DNA of 64,000 nucleotides, from assembly GCF_001704415.2 (NCBI RefSeq), contig NC_030836.1, positions 24,340,001-24,404,000 of the forward strand. The letters run 5' to 3'. The DNA is from Capra hircus. Lineage: Eukaryota; Chordata; Mammalia; Artiodactyla; Bovidae. Of this stretch, positions 32,845-45,010 are shown piece after piece. The notes beneath the pieces are model-generated. The model worked only from the letters and a program-made list of their open reading frames with translations. It did no database searches and was not told where the DNA came from. The position numbers were made by a program, and so were the translations under genes. Each line of letters starts with the position of its first letter. Position 1 is the stretch's first letter.

Positions 32845-33350
32845 AGAAACTCTTGTCTTTCAAACCCCAGCTCAAATGCCTTCGTCCTTTGTCAAGCTCC
32901 CTGAGACCCTCAGGCTGAATGAACTACCCGGTTTGCATCATCACCTGGTATTTTTACCTACTCTGCTTCCCCGGGACACTGTCCAAACTTCCCTTTTTAT
33001 AAAAGCATTTGGAGGGCCACCTACTTACACCAGGCACTGGGAATATAGCCTCTGCCCTTTAGGAACTCACTGTTCAAAGAGGTACCAGACCTCAAAACAG
33101 AGCACAGAAGCAATGTCAAGGCTGTAGAGGGCAGTACATGGTCCCAGGAGACCCAAAGATTGGGATCTCCTGATTCTCCCAGAGAGTCTGGGAGAGCTTC
33201 ATGGAGGAGGCACTATGGGTTGGCTTGTTCCCCTGGTCTGTGAATCCTTCCAGAGCAGAGACCACTCCCTGCCCCCATTCATCCTTGTTTCCCTAAGTCT
33301 GCCAGAGCATAGAAAATACTAAATGGTTTCTGCATTGTTGGTGAGTAGTT
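32845..33350 (+). repeat. L2 LINE, 3' region, fragmented
   Basis: Contains 'caaaccccagctcaaatgccttcgtcctttgtcaagctccctgagacc' and later 'ccagagcagagaccactccctgcccccattcatccttgtttccc', both typical of L2, with less clear sequence between. Confidence 0.65.
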
Positions 33351-33661
33351 GTGACATTTGCAAGTCACACTTAAGGCAAGAGAGACTCAAAATTTGTGAT
33401 CAGTCATTAGGGTTTTATTAAAACCTTTCAGTCCAAACTCAGGATTAGGACTCAGAGCTTCAGAATTTCCACTTGGCGTTTTGCCTGGGTTCCCCTTGTT
33501 ATAGGATCATGGGGACATTTCAAGGCTGCTTATGATGGCTGTAAGAAATAGTCCGTGGGGATGATTCTGAATCTGGTTTCTAGAACAGAAGTCCCCTGGG
33601 TAGGGCTCCCGGGCATCAGCGCACCACCAGACCATCAATACTTTAGAATTGGGTCACAGCC

Positions 33662-33745
33662 AGTTGCTGTTCAGTCACTCGGTCGTGTCCGACTCTTTGT
33701 GACCCCGTGCACAGCAGGATGCCAGACTGCCCTGTCCTTCACCAT
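33662..33745 (-). mobile_element. Bov-tA SINE, antisense fragment
   Basis: Only about 80 bp: 'gttgctgttcagtcactcggtcgtgtccgactctttgtgacc' and a short diverged continuation. The tRNA-like half is missing. Confidence 0.85.
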
Positions 33746-34257
33746 CTCTTCCCCTAAACAGTGAAGGGGCTCCAGGTCATGAGTGGTCTTGTGCAGGTGA
33801 ACTGGACACATTTCTGTCATTCCTGGGGTATCATACCAGTGATCTCAGACCTTGGGTGAGGTGGGAAAGCAGCCATTTCTAACACTAGGCTTCTGTGATT
33901 CCCACCAGGCTTCTGAGCGCGTGAGATAAATGCAGGAGAGGCCTGGGGAGGCAGGCATGGCGGCCAGTGTGATACCAGCTCAAAGGATACAGCATACCAG
34001 CTGAGGTATACCACTCTGCCCCTCCGTCTCCCCATTTGTAAGAAGGTAAGCTTTTCTCTAGAGTCCTTTCAGCTCTGCTTCCATTTGAATCTCAGTGAGT
34101 CTCCAAGAGGCCTGAAGAGGCTGGACCCCAAGAACGCAGCTAGGTTCACTTGCTAAGTTCTACGGTTACTCTGTACTATAGCACACAGGTGTTTCTTTAA
34201 CTTCAATCATTTCCCTTACCAGTAAATGCAGAAAATGGGCTGGGTCAAGGTATACTC

Positions 34258-34365
34258 AAACTTTTATTTATTTATTTTGGCCATGTGGCATGCAGGATCT
34301 TAGTTTCCTGACCAGGCATCAAACCCACGCCTTTGTGCCCTGGACCACTGGACCTCCAGGAAAGG
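34258..34365 (-). mobile_element. CHR-type SINE, antisense fragment
   Basis: 'ttatttattttggccatgtggcatgcaggatcttagtttcctgaccaggcatcaaaccc' followed by 'ctggaccactggacctccaggaaagg'. Confidence 0.88.
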
Positions 34366-34931
34366 CCCAAGGAATACTCAACCTTGGATAAGCTGCTAGT
34401 GAATTAAAATCTGGTATTCCAGGAAGAAAAATGAGGGAAAAGAAGGTGAATCCTTTAAAATTAAGAACACTTCTCTCTCTAATAACTCTAAAGAGAGAAA
34501 GATGGAAAGCACAAAAGAAATGCTCTGACCACCAGTATTCTCCCAACAATGGTATGTTGTCCACAGAAGGAGGTGAGATGAACACTTCAGATGTCACATG
34601 TATACACGTTTATATTTTAAAAGTTACCTATTTATCTGCTGCATATCATAAAAGACAAGCAGTTCACGTATAAATCAACAGTTTCATGGGATGGTTCAGA
34701 TGTAGATTTAATTTGAGTTGATTTAAGGAAACTATGAAACAAATAAAAACACAGGTGGTTTACTGATTTGGCAAAACTCAAACAGCAAGTTTGTGAAAGA
34801 CTAAAGTTGGGGAAACACTGTTCTATTAACTCAGAAATACTTATTTTATATGTAAAATATATAATAACTATTTTTAAAATATTTATTTCATACTCAATCT
34901 ATTCTTTTGATAAATGCAATCAATCAAAAGG

Positions 34932-35137
34932 AAGGTGAAGCCACTCAGTCGTGTCCAACTCTTTGCGACCCCACGGACTGTAGCCCTACCAGGCTCCTCC
35001 ATCCATGGGATTTCCCAGGCAAGAATACTGGAGTGGGTTGTCATTTCCTTCTTCAGGAGATCTTCCCGACCCAGGGATTGAACCCGGGTCTCCTGCATTG
35101 TAGGCAGATGCTTTACCGTTTGAGCCACAGGGTGGAA
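34932..35137 (-). mobile_element. Bov-tA SINE, antisense
   Basis: Full-length antisense copy, 'aggtgaagccactcagtcgtgtccaactctttgcgacc' to 'gatgctttaccgtttgagccacagggtgg'. Confidence 0.94.
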
Positions 35138-35427
35138 GGCCCCCAAATCGACTAGGTTTAAAACTAATCTGAAATGGCTACTCTAGAGCTTTATTATTTA
35201 TATGTATTTGTTTAGCATGACATTTTACTGGGAATTGGTCAGATCTAGGAACATAATCAGGTCTTTGTTTAGCCAAAAGTAATTCTAAGGATAATGGTCT
35301 TAGGTTTGAGACTACTGAACATACTAAGAATAATATATTACATCAGGCCCAATAAACACCCCAAATATCCATATACAAAATTTCATGACTTATTACATGT
35401 AATAGATGTTGGTAAACTCTGCCCTAG

Positions 35428-35578
35428 TTTGTATTTTATTTGTTGCTATACCAGGTCTGAGTTGCAGCAGAACTCTAGGTTGTGGCATGTGGGATCCAGT
35501 TCCCTGGCCAGGGATCGAACCCAGACCCCCTACATTAGAAGCATGGAGTCTTAGCCACTGGACCACCAAGGAAGTCCC
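35428..35578 (-). mobile_element. CHR-type SINE, antisense
   Basis: 'ccaggtctgagttgcagcagaactctaggttgtggcatgtgggatcc' through 'gccagggatcgaacccagaccccc' to 'ttagccactggaccaccaaggaagtcccc'. Confidence 0.9.
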
Positions 35579-37895
35579 CTAGTTTGCACTTGAGAATGCT
35601 GATCACAGGGCCCCTGAACGGAGTTGATGAACCACTGGGGAACCACGCCCCATCGACTGATCTCAGCTTTAAAAGGCCAGCTCACCAGGTTCACCCACCA
35701 CCAACTGACAAACCACCGCAAAAAGGAAAAGTCTCATTTGAAATGCTGCAGAAACAGGAGGCCTTTGAAGAAGAGAAAAGGCTTTAAAAAAAAAAAAAAA
35801 AGAGTTTAAGGAGAGCATTAATCCTCCTGTGGGGAAGGGAAAAGTTTGGTTTTTCTGGCAACCAGCCTTTAACCTTCCTGACAGTAACCAAAATACTTTC
35901 TAAATGAAAATACTGTCCAAGGCAGATAAACAAGCATTTCTTCCTCTCTTCCTCCACGAGGACCAGCAGTGGCCCCTGGTCCCTTCTGTCCCTAGCTTCC
36001 TAGTTAGGGAGACGTTGGTGGTCTGGTCGGGGCAACAGGCACCCAGGGAGCATGATCTAGGCCAGCTGAGCTTAGTTCCTGTCACCGTACTGTGATTTTA
36101 AACCTGCTCAGAGGATGGGTCTAGCCTAAATCTTCAGGAAAAGGTCTGATCATTGGGCCTATAATTTGGGGCCTATACAATTTCCTATAATTTATTAAGG
36201 TGTCAGTCTTGAGGATACGAATTTGTTAGGATAACTGAAACCAGTCTTGTTGCTTGTTTGCTAGTTTGTTGTAAGCGCATGGGCTCTAGCCACACAGGCT
36301 GGCGATTATTTCCAGAGTTGCTCTGCTTAGTTTCTCTACAACCATGCTAGCCACCAGACCACAGCGGGGCACGTAAGTGGATCTCGCTCAATCCATTTAG
36401 TGGTTCTGCAGGATTTCTGCAGCCTGGCCCGAGAAGCCTTTTCAATACTGCTGTGACCAATGTCTAATATTAAAGGCATGGGCTCAAACATAGTTTCTCT
36501 CCAACTCCTCCCTGGAGAGGAGTCTTGGAGGTATAGAAAGATGGAGAAAGGGGTCAAGAGAATTGCCTACAAAAGTGGTCAGAGAGGGGAAAGGCATGGA
36601 GTAGAAGGAGCTGGGCTCAGAATCCATATTTTCTAAGGATCATTTTGTGTCTATAAATCCATAGGCTCCCAACATCCAAGTTAGAATAAGAATGATGACT
36701 TATATAACCAAATATTTTTTTTAAAGTTGCTCTGTTAAGTTAGTCCCTAATAAAAATCCCAACGATGTTTTTGTTGAAATAGAAAAATCCATACAAAAAA
36801 TTCAGGTGGAATCTCAAGGGACTCTGAATAGACAAAGTAATTCTGCAAAAAGAACGAAGTTGGAGGTCTCATACTTTCTGATTTCAAGCCTTTCTACAAA
36901 GCCATCACCGTAATACTGACAAAGGCAATCAATCATATAGACCAATGGACAAGAGCCACCAGACATAAACCTTTGCAAATAATTTTTAAGAATATTCAGT
37001 GGGGTAAAGATCATCTTTTCAATATATTTTCTGGGAAAACTAGATGTTCACATGCAAAAAAATGAAGCTAGGTTCATACCTTATACCATATTAAAAAATT
37101 AACCTAGGATGGATCAAAGACTTAAATGTATGAGTTAAAACTATAAAACTCTTATGGGAAAAACACAGGGTAAAAATTTCATGATACTAATTTTGGCAGT
37201 GATTTCTTGGTATGACACAAAAAGCAGGAGCAAAAAAACAAGTAAGCTGAACTTCATCAAAGTTGAAAAAACTTCTGCATTAAAGGACATAATCAACAGA
37301 ATGCAAAAACAACCTATGGGTGGTAATAACTGCAAATCATACATCTGATATCCAGAATATATAGAGAACTCATATAACTCAACAGCAACATGATATAAAA
37401 ATGGGTAAAGGACTTAAACAGACATTTCTCCAAAGAATATATACAACTGACCAAAACACACACAGAAAGATGTTCAACATCACTAGTCATCAGGGAACAC
37501 AAACCAAAACCACAAGAGGGTACCACTCCATACCAATTAAGATGGCTATTATTTCTTTAGAAAAGAAAATAACAAGTGTTTCTGAGGATGCTGAGAAATT
37601 GGAACTCTTGCGCATCACTGTGAGAATGGAAGATTGTGCAGCCACTGTGGAAAACACAATGGCAGTTTCTCAAAAAATTAAACATGGAATATGTCCCAGC
37701 AGTTCCACTCCTGCGCATATACCTGGATGAGGCGAAAGTAGGAACTCACACAGGTGTTTGTACACGCAGGTTCATAGCAACATTATTCCCAACAGTCACA
37801 AGGTAGAAGCAACCCAAACATCTATCAATGTATAAACAGTGGATACTGTTTGGATGAATGAATGAATCACCTAAGTGTGAGATATATCTATGTCT

Positions 37896-37900
<5 letters not shown>

Positions 37901-37946
<46 letters not shown>
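37901..37946. repeat. (CA)23 microsatellite
   Basis: Uninterrupted CA dinucleotides for 46 bp within the L1 remnant. Likely length-polymorphic. Confidence 0.97.
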
Positions 37947-37948
<2 letters not shown>

Positions 37949-37999
37949 GGAGTGTTAATTCAGCCTTCAAAAGGAAGGAAATTCTGACACCTGCAATAA

Positions 38000-40478
38000 T
38001 AGGGGTGTCCCTTCCATTAGGAAGCTGCTACAAGCCCCTTATCCTTATCCATCAGAGGGCAGACAGAATGGAAGCCACAGTTACAGAAAACTAACCAAAC
38101 TGATCACTTGGATCACAGCCTTGTCTAACTCAGTGAAACCATGAGCCAGGCTGTGCAGGGCCACCCAAGACAGATGGGTCATGGTGAAGAGTTCTGACAA
38201 AATGTGGTCCACTGGAGAAGGGAATGGCAAACCACTTCAGTATTCTTGCCTTGAGAACTCCATGAACAGTACGAAAAGGCAAAAAGATATGACACTGAAA
38301 GACGAACTCCCCAGGTCGGGAGGTGCCCAATATGCTACTGGAGAAGATGAGAGAAATAGCTCCAGAAGGAATGAAGAGACAGAGCCAAAGCAAAAACAAA
38401 ACCCAGTTTTGGATGCGACTGGTGATGAAAATAAAGTCCAATACTGTAAAGAACAATATTGCATAGGAACCTGAAATGTTAGGCCCATGAGTCAAGGCAA
38501 ATTGGAAGTGGTCAAACAGGAGATGACAAGAGTGAACATCGACATTTTAGGAATCAGTAAACAAAAACGGATAGGAATGAGTGAATTTAATTCAGATGAA
38601 CATTATATCTGCTACTGTGGGCAGGAATCCCTTAGAATAAATGGAGTAGCCCTCATAGTCAACAGAAGAGTCCAAAATGCAGTACTTGGATGCAATCTCA
38701 AAAACAACAGAATGGTCTCGGTTTGTTTCTAAGGAAAACCACTAAATATCAAAATAATCCAAGCCTATGCCCCCATCACTAATGCTGAAGAAGTTGAATG
38801 GTTCTCTGAAGACGTACAAGAACTTCTAGAAGTAACACCAAAAAAAAAAAAAGATGTCCTTTTCATCATGCTGCTGCTGCTGCTGCTGCGTTGCTTCAGT
38901 TGTGTCCGACTCTGTGCGACCCCACAGATGGCAGCCTACCAGGCTCCCCTGTCCCTGGGATTCTCCAGGCAAGAACACTGAAGTGGGTTGCCATTTCCTT
39001 CTCATCATAGGGAACTAGAATGCAAAAGCAGGAAGTCAACAGATACCTGGAGCAAAGGCTAACAGACTTTTGCCAAGAAAACACACTGGTCATGGCAAAC
39101 ACCCTCTTCCAACAACACAAGAGATGACTCTACACATGGACATCACCACATGGTCAATACTGAAATCAGATTGATTATATTATTTGCAGCCAAAGATGGA
39201 GAAGGTCTACACAGTCAGCAAAAACAAGACCGGGAGCTGACTGTGGCTCAGATCATGAATTCCTTATTGCCAAATTCAGACTTAAATTGAAGAAAGTAGG
39301 GAAAAACTACTAGACCATTCAGGTATGACCTAAATCAAATCCCTTACGATTATACACTGGAAGTGACAAATAGATTCAAGGGATTAGATCTGATAGACAG
39401 AGTGTGCGAAGAACTATGGACAGAGATTCGTGACATTGTACAGGGGGCAGTGATCAAGACCATCCCCAAGAAAAAGAAATGCAAAAGGGCAAAATGGCTG
39501 TCTGGGAGGCCTTACAAACAGCTGAGAAAGGAAGAGAAGTGAAAGGCAAAGGAGAAAAGGGACGATATATCCATCTGAATGCAGAGTTCCAAAGAATAGC
39601 AAGGAGAGATAAGAAAGCCTTCCTAAGTGATCAATGCAAAGAAATAGAGGAAAACAGTAGAATGGGAAAGCCTAGAGATCTCTTCAAGAAAATTAGACAT
39701 ACCAAGGGAACATTTCATGCAAAGATGGACACAAAAAGCTAGTGGAGGCAATGGAATTTCAGCTGAGCTATCTCAAATCCTAAAAGATGATGCTGTGAAA
39801 GTGCTGCACTCAGTATGCCAGCAAATTTGGAAAACTGTGGTGTTGGAGAAGACTCGAGAGTCCCTTGGATAGCAAGAAGATCAAACCAGTCAATCTTCCA
39901 CCTGGACTTCCCTTCCTCCACCCCAATCCCTTTAACTCCCTTCCGAATTCAGAAACATTCAGCCTAAGGGTGAAGTAGAGAAAAGCAGAGACATTACTTT
40001 GCCAACAAAGGTCTGTCTAGTCAAAGCAATGGTTTTTCTAGTAGTCCTGTATGGATGTGAGACCTAGACGATAAAGAAAGTTGAGCACCAAAGAACTGAT
40101 GCTTTTGAACTGTGTGTGGTGTTAGAGAAGACTCTTGAGAGTCCCTTGGACTGCAAAGTGATCAAACCAGTCAATCCTAAAGGAAATCAGTCCTGAATTC
40201 ATTGGAAGGACTGATGCTGAAGCTGAAGCTCCAATACTTTGGCCACCTGATTTGAAGAACTGACTTACTGGAAAAGACCCTGGTGTTGGGAAAGATTGAA
40301 GGCAGAAGGAGAAGGGGTTGACAGAGGATGAGATGGTTGGATAGATGTTATCACCAACTCAATGGACATGATTTTGAGCAAGCTCTGGGAGTTGGTGATG
40401 GACAGGGAAGTTTGGAGTGCTGCAGCCCATGGGTCACGCAAAGAGTCAGACACGACTGAGTGACTGAACTGAACTGAC
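38000..40478 (+). mobile_element. BovB (RTE) LINE, internally deleted and rearranged
   Basis: It begins near 'ggggtgtcccttccattaggaagctgctac' and includes the endonuclease-domain region (translation GKLEVVKQEMTRVNIDILGI near 38500 and GVALIVNRRVQNAVLG near 38650). The reading then jumps: at about 39735 and about 39833 large parts of the reverse transcriptase are missing. At about 39898 the 3' region breaks off into roughly 85 bp of unrelated filler. From about 39985 an earlier part of the BovB 3' region restarts and runs to the GAACTGAACTG end at 40478. It is full of frameshifts and carries a Bov-tA inside. Confidence 0.88.
38870..39001 (-). mobile_element. Bov-tA-type SINE inside BovB, with TSD
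   Basis: Starts with CTG trinucleotides, then 'cgttgcttcagttgtgtccgactctgtgcgacc', ending 'gggttgccatttccttc'. A 7-bp repeat TCATCAT flanks it (38863-38869 and 39002-39008), and the host BovB reads on across the site. Confidence 0.88.
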
Positions 40479-40765
40479 AACAGGGATGAACCTTGAAGAC
40501 ATTACGCTAAGTGAAATAAGCAAGTCACAGAAGGCAAATATCATTTGATTCTACTTATAAGAGGCCCTTGAAAAGTTTGCTTTGCAGAGACAGTAAGTAG
40601 AAAGGTGTTTAGGGTCTAGGGAGAAGGCAGGAATTTTCACAATAAAAAAAAAGAAGACGACTATAAGTGGGTGCAAGTAACGGAATTCTGATCACCACAG
40701 CGTAAACAGGTGAGGGGTTTACTCCTTTTACTTCCAGTGGTTTAGCACAGGGTCTGGCACACAAT

Positions 40766-40838
40766 TTGTTGCTCAGTGGCTCAGACATGTCCAAGTCTCT
40801 GTGATCCTGTGGACTGCAGCATGCCAGGCTTCCCAGTC
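40766..40838 (-). mobile_element. Short Bov-tA SINE fragment with 12-bp TSD
   Basis: 73 bp of antisense SINE ('gttgctcagtggctcagacatgtccaagtctctgtgatcc...') flanked by a perfect CTGGCACACAAT duplication (40754-40765 and 40839-40850). It split an old MIR/L2-type end reading 'gcacagggtctggcacacaa...taagagctcaataaatatttg'. Confidence 0.87.
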
Positions 40839-41852
40839 CTGGCACACAATAAGAGCTCAATAAATATTTGTTAAAAGTTTCTCTGTCAGTTTGATGGTTA
40901 ACGCATCACATGAAATTACATAATTTCGATTGCCTTACAAGTATTACTTTATTCTACCTTGAAAAAAATAACATCTACTTCACAGGAAGAGTGATCCTTC
41001 TGAAGAAACTAGCAGGAAAGCAAATCACACCACTAGGCTTTTTCCTCCTGGCCATCGCTGACTCCTTGGTCAAGCTTCTGACTGCAGTATTTCCTTGCCT
41101 CCCTCACTGCCTCATATCCCTGCCTGGACATATTCCCCCCAGTCTGTTTCTTCTAGGAAACCTCCAGAAACCAGAAGCCATCTCTTTTCATCGAAAGATG
41201 CAGAAGGCTCTGCCAGGCCTTCTCTGGGGTCCTAACCCTTGCTGCCCCATGTTGCAGTGAGTGGTCACACCTAGCTTACAAGAATAACTGATGTGCCAGG
41301 TCCCAGAAATGCTTGCTGGAAATTCATGCCTTGGCCCCTTTTATGACTGACCTGTTTCTCACTGGCGGGTGCCCAGATATCAATAAACAGACGACAATGA
41401 TTACCCACACTGAATCCCTCCAGTGTGGGATGGCTCCAAGTTAAAAATCAGGCATGCCTAGCTTGTCCCTCTTGGCTAACCCTGCCAGTTGTTCTCTTAC
41501 AGCTAAGTGGACTCAGAAGACGAGAATCCTTGGCGATACTTTTTCTCCCATGAATGGTGAAATTTTTCCTATACCAAGTCACCAAAAAGATCATGTTCAA
41601 ATATGCCAGTACCTTATGAGGGTATCACCAAAAATAAATGTGTGGAAGGTAAAAATGCATTATCCTAGTGACCTGAAGCCAACTCTGTTCCCAGTTCCCC
41701 TTTGTGACTCTCCCCTCAGAAGAAATAGAAGAAGAGGCCCTTGACAGTTGGCACCATTTCAGTTATGTTTTGTTTTAATGTATGACGAGGTAATTCTTCC
41801 TCTTCAGTGGCTTACTATGGATAAAAGCAAGTGAAACTATGGGTGTGCGTGC

Positions 41853-42066
41853 ATGCATGCGTGCGTGCTAAGTCACTTCAGTTGTGTCTGACTCTGCACC
41901 CCTATAGACTGTAGCCCACAGGCTCTGCTGTCCATGGGATTCTCCAGGCAAGAATACTGAGGTGGGTTGCCATTTCCTCTTCCAGGGGATCTTCCCGACC
42001 CAGGGATCGAACTCGTGTCTCTCACACCTACCGCACTGGCAGGAGGGGTTTTTTTTTTTACCACTA
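41853..42066 (-). mobile_element. Bov-tA SINE, antisense, diverged
   Basis: 'gtgctaagtcacttcagttgtgtctgactctgcacccc' through 'cttcccgacccagggatcgaactcgtgtctc' to 'accactagcgcc'. Preceded by a GTGCATGCATGCGTGCGTG tract and carrying a T9 run in the tRNA-like part. Confidence 0.9.
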
Positions 42067-43197
42067 GCGCCAAATGGGTAAAGAGGTCATTTGTTTCCCT
42101 AAATGGAGCTAAAAGGAGTCTTATTTTCTTATAAGAGAGTACCATTTTCCTACATAGTTATCACCACATTTTCTCCAGTTTCACAAGGTACATTTTCAAA
42201 TCCTACTTACTACCTTAAAGAACTGGAAAACTAAACAAAAGTTAACTTGCTGGAAATATTAACATACAACTGGGCTTATGGTTGACCTGGCAATAACACC
42301 TTAGAAAGAGAATAAACTCTTAAAATCTTTCTCTCCCTCCCATATATCCTTTACATCAAAAGATGTCCCAGGCATATTTGTAAATCCTCCCACTCCACTG
42401 GGTAAGGAGACAAATCATTTGACTGCTGACACTCAAAGGAAGATCTCTTTAAAAATAAAAGCAGTCCTATTTTTTATCTTTCACGTCTTAAAGCCATATC
42501 ACCCTCAAAACAACTCTTTTCTCTCTCTTGAACTTATTTGTTCAAAATCCCAAGCTTTCAGAAGAAAGCTTTTGTTTTAATTTGTCAAGCCATTTCTCTA
42601 TCTTGTACCATATATGGCTATAAGCACGTACAAAACTGGCCGTAGAAAGCCTTCTCCCTTGCTTTAAGGGTGTATGAAATTTCACAGAGACGATAAACAC
42701 TTTATGGGGGCAAATCTCATTCTCCAGGCCACTGTCCACAGCTAACAGCTCTTGGCAGAACGCAATGGTTGTATGCTACTATAAATACATTCTCCCCACC
42801 TCTGCCCCCCAAGACAGAGCTGGCTGAAGAATGTTAACACGCTCTCCTCGCCTAAGATGCTGGTCCAGTCTTCTTGGTTTTTCTTGGAGCAAGGAATGGG
42901 CTGTTTAAAACAGGGGCCTCCAAACCAAGTCTTAAACCAGAATGCTTTCTACTAGACAGCATAAACAGGCAGCAACAGAGAGAGGGGCTCTCAGCTCAGG
43001 TAAGTTTAGAAAACCGATGGCTAAAGAGCAATCGATGTTCTTGCCTCAGGACTCCTCAGAGCCTTTAATATACCCACGTGCCCTGGGGATATCCAAAATG
43101 ATATGGGATAGTATGGATCCTATATGTATTTTTGTCATAGAACTGATCTTATGGGATAGCTTAAAGGAATAATAGCCTTATCACAGGATGAATTCTG

Positions 43198-43397
43198 GTG
43201 AAGTGAAAGTGAAGTCGCTCAGTCGTGTCCGACTCTTCGCGACCCCACGGACACCAGACTCCTCCGTCCATGGGATTTTCTAGGCAAGAGTACTGGAGTG
43301 GGTTGCCATTTCCTTCTTCAGGGAACTTCCTGACCCAGGGATCGAACCCAGGTCTCCCACATTGTATACAAGACAGACGCTTTACCGTCTGAGCCAC
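43198..43397 (-). mobile_element. Bov-tA SINE, antisense, with 25-bp flanking repeat
   Basis: 'gtgaagtgaaagtgaagtcgctcagtcgtgtccgactc' to 'cgctttaccgtctgagccac'. Flanked by TAGCCTTATCACAGGATGAATTCTG (43173-43197) and the same 25 bp with one change (43398-43422), an unusually long target duplication. Confidence 0.94.
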
Positions 43398-44734
43398 TAG
43401 CCTTATCACAGGATGTATTCTGATAAACTGCCCTGATGGAGGGGGGGGCAGAAGATAGGTATGTAATCCAATCAGACAAGACAGCAATCCAACAGGTAAC
43501 AGTCACTAACCAGGAGAGCTACGCAAAGAAGGGAGAAAAGGCACCTTTATACCCCCTGGGAAGGTATAATCTAGTAGACTGCAGAATGTTCTTATGCAAT
43601 CACGAGATTTGTGCCGTAACATGCATTTCTGAACACTAAATATCCTTAATAATGTACCTGTTCCTTTTCATTTCAAAAGGCTCGCCACTAAAGTCAAAAG
43701 GCTTTCCATGAAAACAGGAAGCAGCAGTCATGGCTGTGAAGGGGGTGTCAGAAGAGATTTCTATCCACAGGCTCACTATGGCTCAGTGTTGACACATGGC
43801 AGCCATAAAAATTGATGTCATCCCAGCTTATATTAACACAGGGATGGCATTCAGAGCAAAGGAGGTAAGGGTCTCACCCAGCTGTGCACAGCTCAGACCA
43901 GAGCTAGAATAGGGAAAACTTTAGAGTTTGGACCTGGACAGGCTTCTTAGAGATCACTACCTTCAGTCACTCATTTCTGCAAAAAGGAACACAGCCTTAG
44001 TCAGGTGATGACTTCTCTGAGGTCTCCCAATTAGTAAATGTTATAGCTGGCATTGAACTTAGGACTCTGGGGCTTGTTAAATTAAGTAGCTTTGCTATCC
44101 CTACCCCAAACCTCCCAGTTCAGAATCTCTGCAGAGAGACCCTTCCAAACAGCTGAAGGCCTAACTAGCTTCCCAGGTAACAGTCATCCAGCGATTAAAG
44201 AATCTGTCTTACGACAACATGCTGGAATTTTTAACTTGCCCAGGATAAGGACTAGAATCTGAGGATGACAGTGAACCATCTTCAGCAAGGAGTGGCCAAA
44301 CTGATGGAGACGTCCAGCCTGGAGAAGAGAGGATCTGGGAAAAGGCAGAAATGGGAGACACCTTCTTATTCAGGTAGCTTCCTTTCTCTTTCATTTTCTG
44401 GCCCACTGACAGCAAACCGTCAGAAAGGGTCACAGTAACCCCAGTCAGGGCAGGTCCGGGACTCAGCTCTGCTCTGTGGACAATGAGAGGTCAAGGACCC
44501 AGGCAGCCTGGAGGGTGGGGGCCCTCGGGGCTCCACAGCAAGGAGGGGCCGGACGGGGGAGGGAGTGTTCCCTGCAATTGTGGAAAAGGGGAGTTGAGCC
44601 AATCTGCTTTTATATGTTCTCTGCTCCACTTCTACCAGAGCAGCTCTCTTTACATGTAAGATTTTATTTGACGAAAGGTTTCCATGGGGGAAAAAAAAAA
44701 AACCTTTAACAACGTTAATAATCCTATATTAATA

Positions 44735-45010
44735 AGAATAACAGCCAACACCGACAGGGTCTGCACTTCATGCAGACACCGTGCTAGAAAGCACTTTTAT
44801 TGTATTGACTTTTTTCATTTACCTTAAAAATCCAATGAGACAGGTAATAACAATTCCACTTAAGCTATCCCATAAGCCAATGGAGAAATTGAGGCACAAG
44901 GTGTTCAGTGCCTCAACATCAAACAGATTAGCACCAGGCAATTTTATTTCAAAGTTCACACACTTTGGCTACACTCCTAGTCTACCTGCCTGAACATGAG
45001 ACCCTAAACT
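44735..45010 (-). repeat. MIR-type SINE, antisense, diverged
   Basis: Antisense MIR order: 'agacaccgtgctagaaagcacttttattg', 'gagaaattgaggcacaaggtgttcagtgcctcaacatcaaacag'. Low similarity, so assignment is tentative. Confidence 0.55.

Larger units (their letters stand above)
36735..40640 (+). mobile_element. L1 LINE 3' portion, interrupted by BovB
   Basis: 36735-37999 carries decayed ORF2/3'-region L1 sequence ('gatttcaagcctttctacaaagcc', 'agaccaatggacaagagcc', 'ttcaacatcactagtcatcaggg', 'gcagccactgtggaaaacac'). L1 resumes at about 40479 with 'gatgaaccttgaagacattacgctaagtgaaataagc'. The two blocks are contiguous in L1 order, so the BovB at 38000-40478 was inserted into an existing L1. Numerous stops; inactive. 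The 3' limit near 40640 is approximate. Confidence 0.85.
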
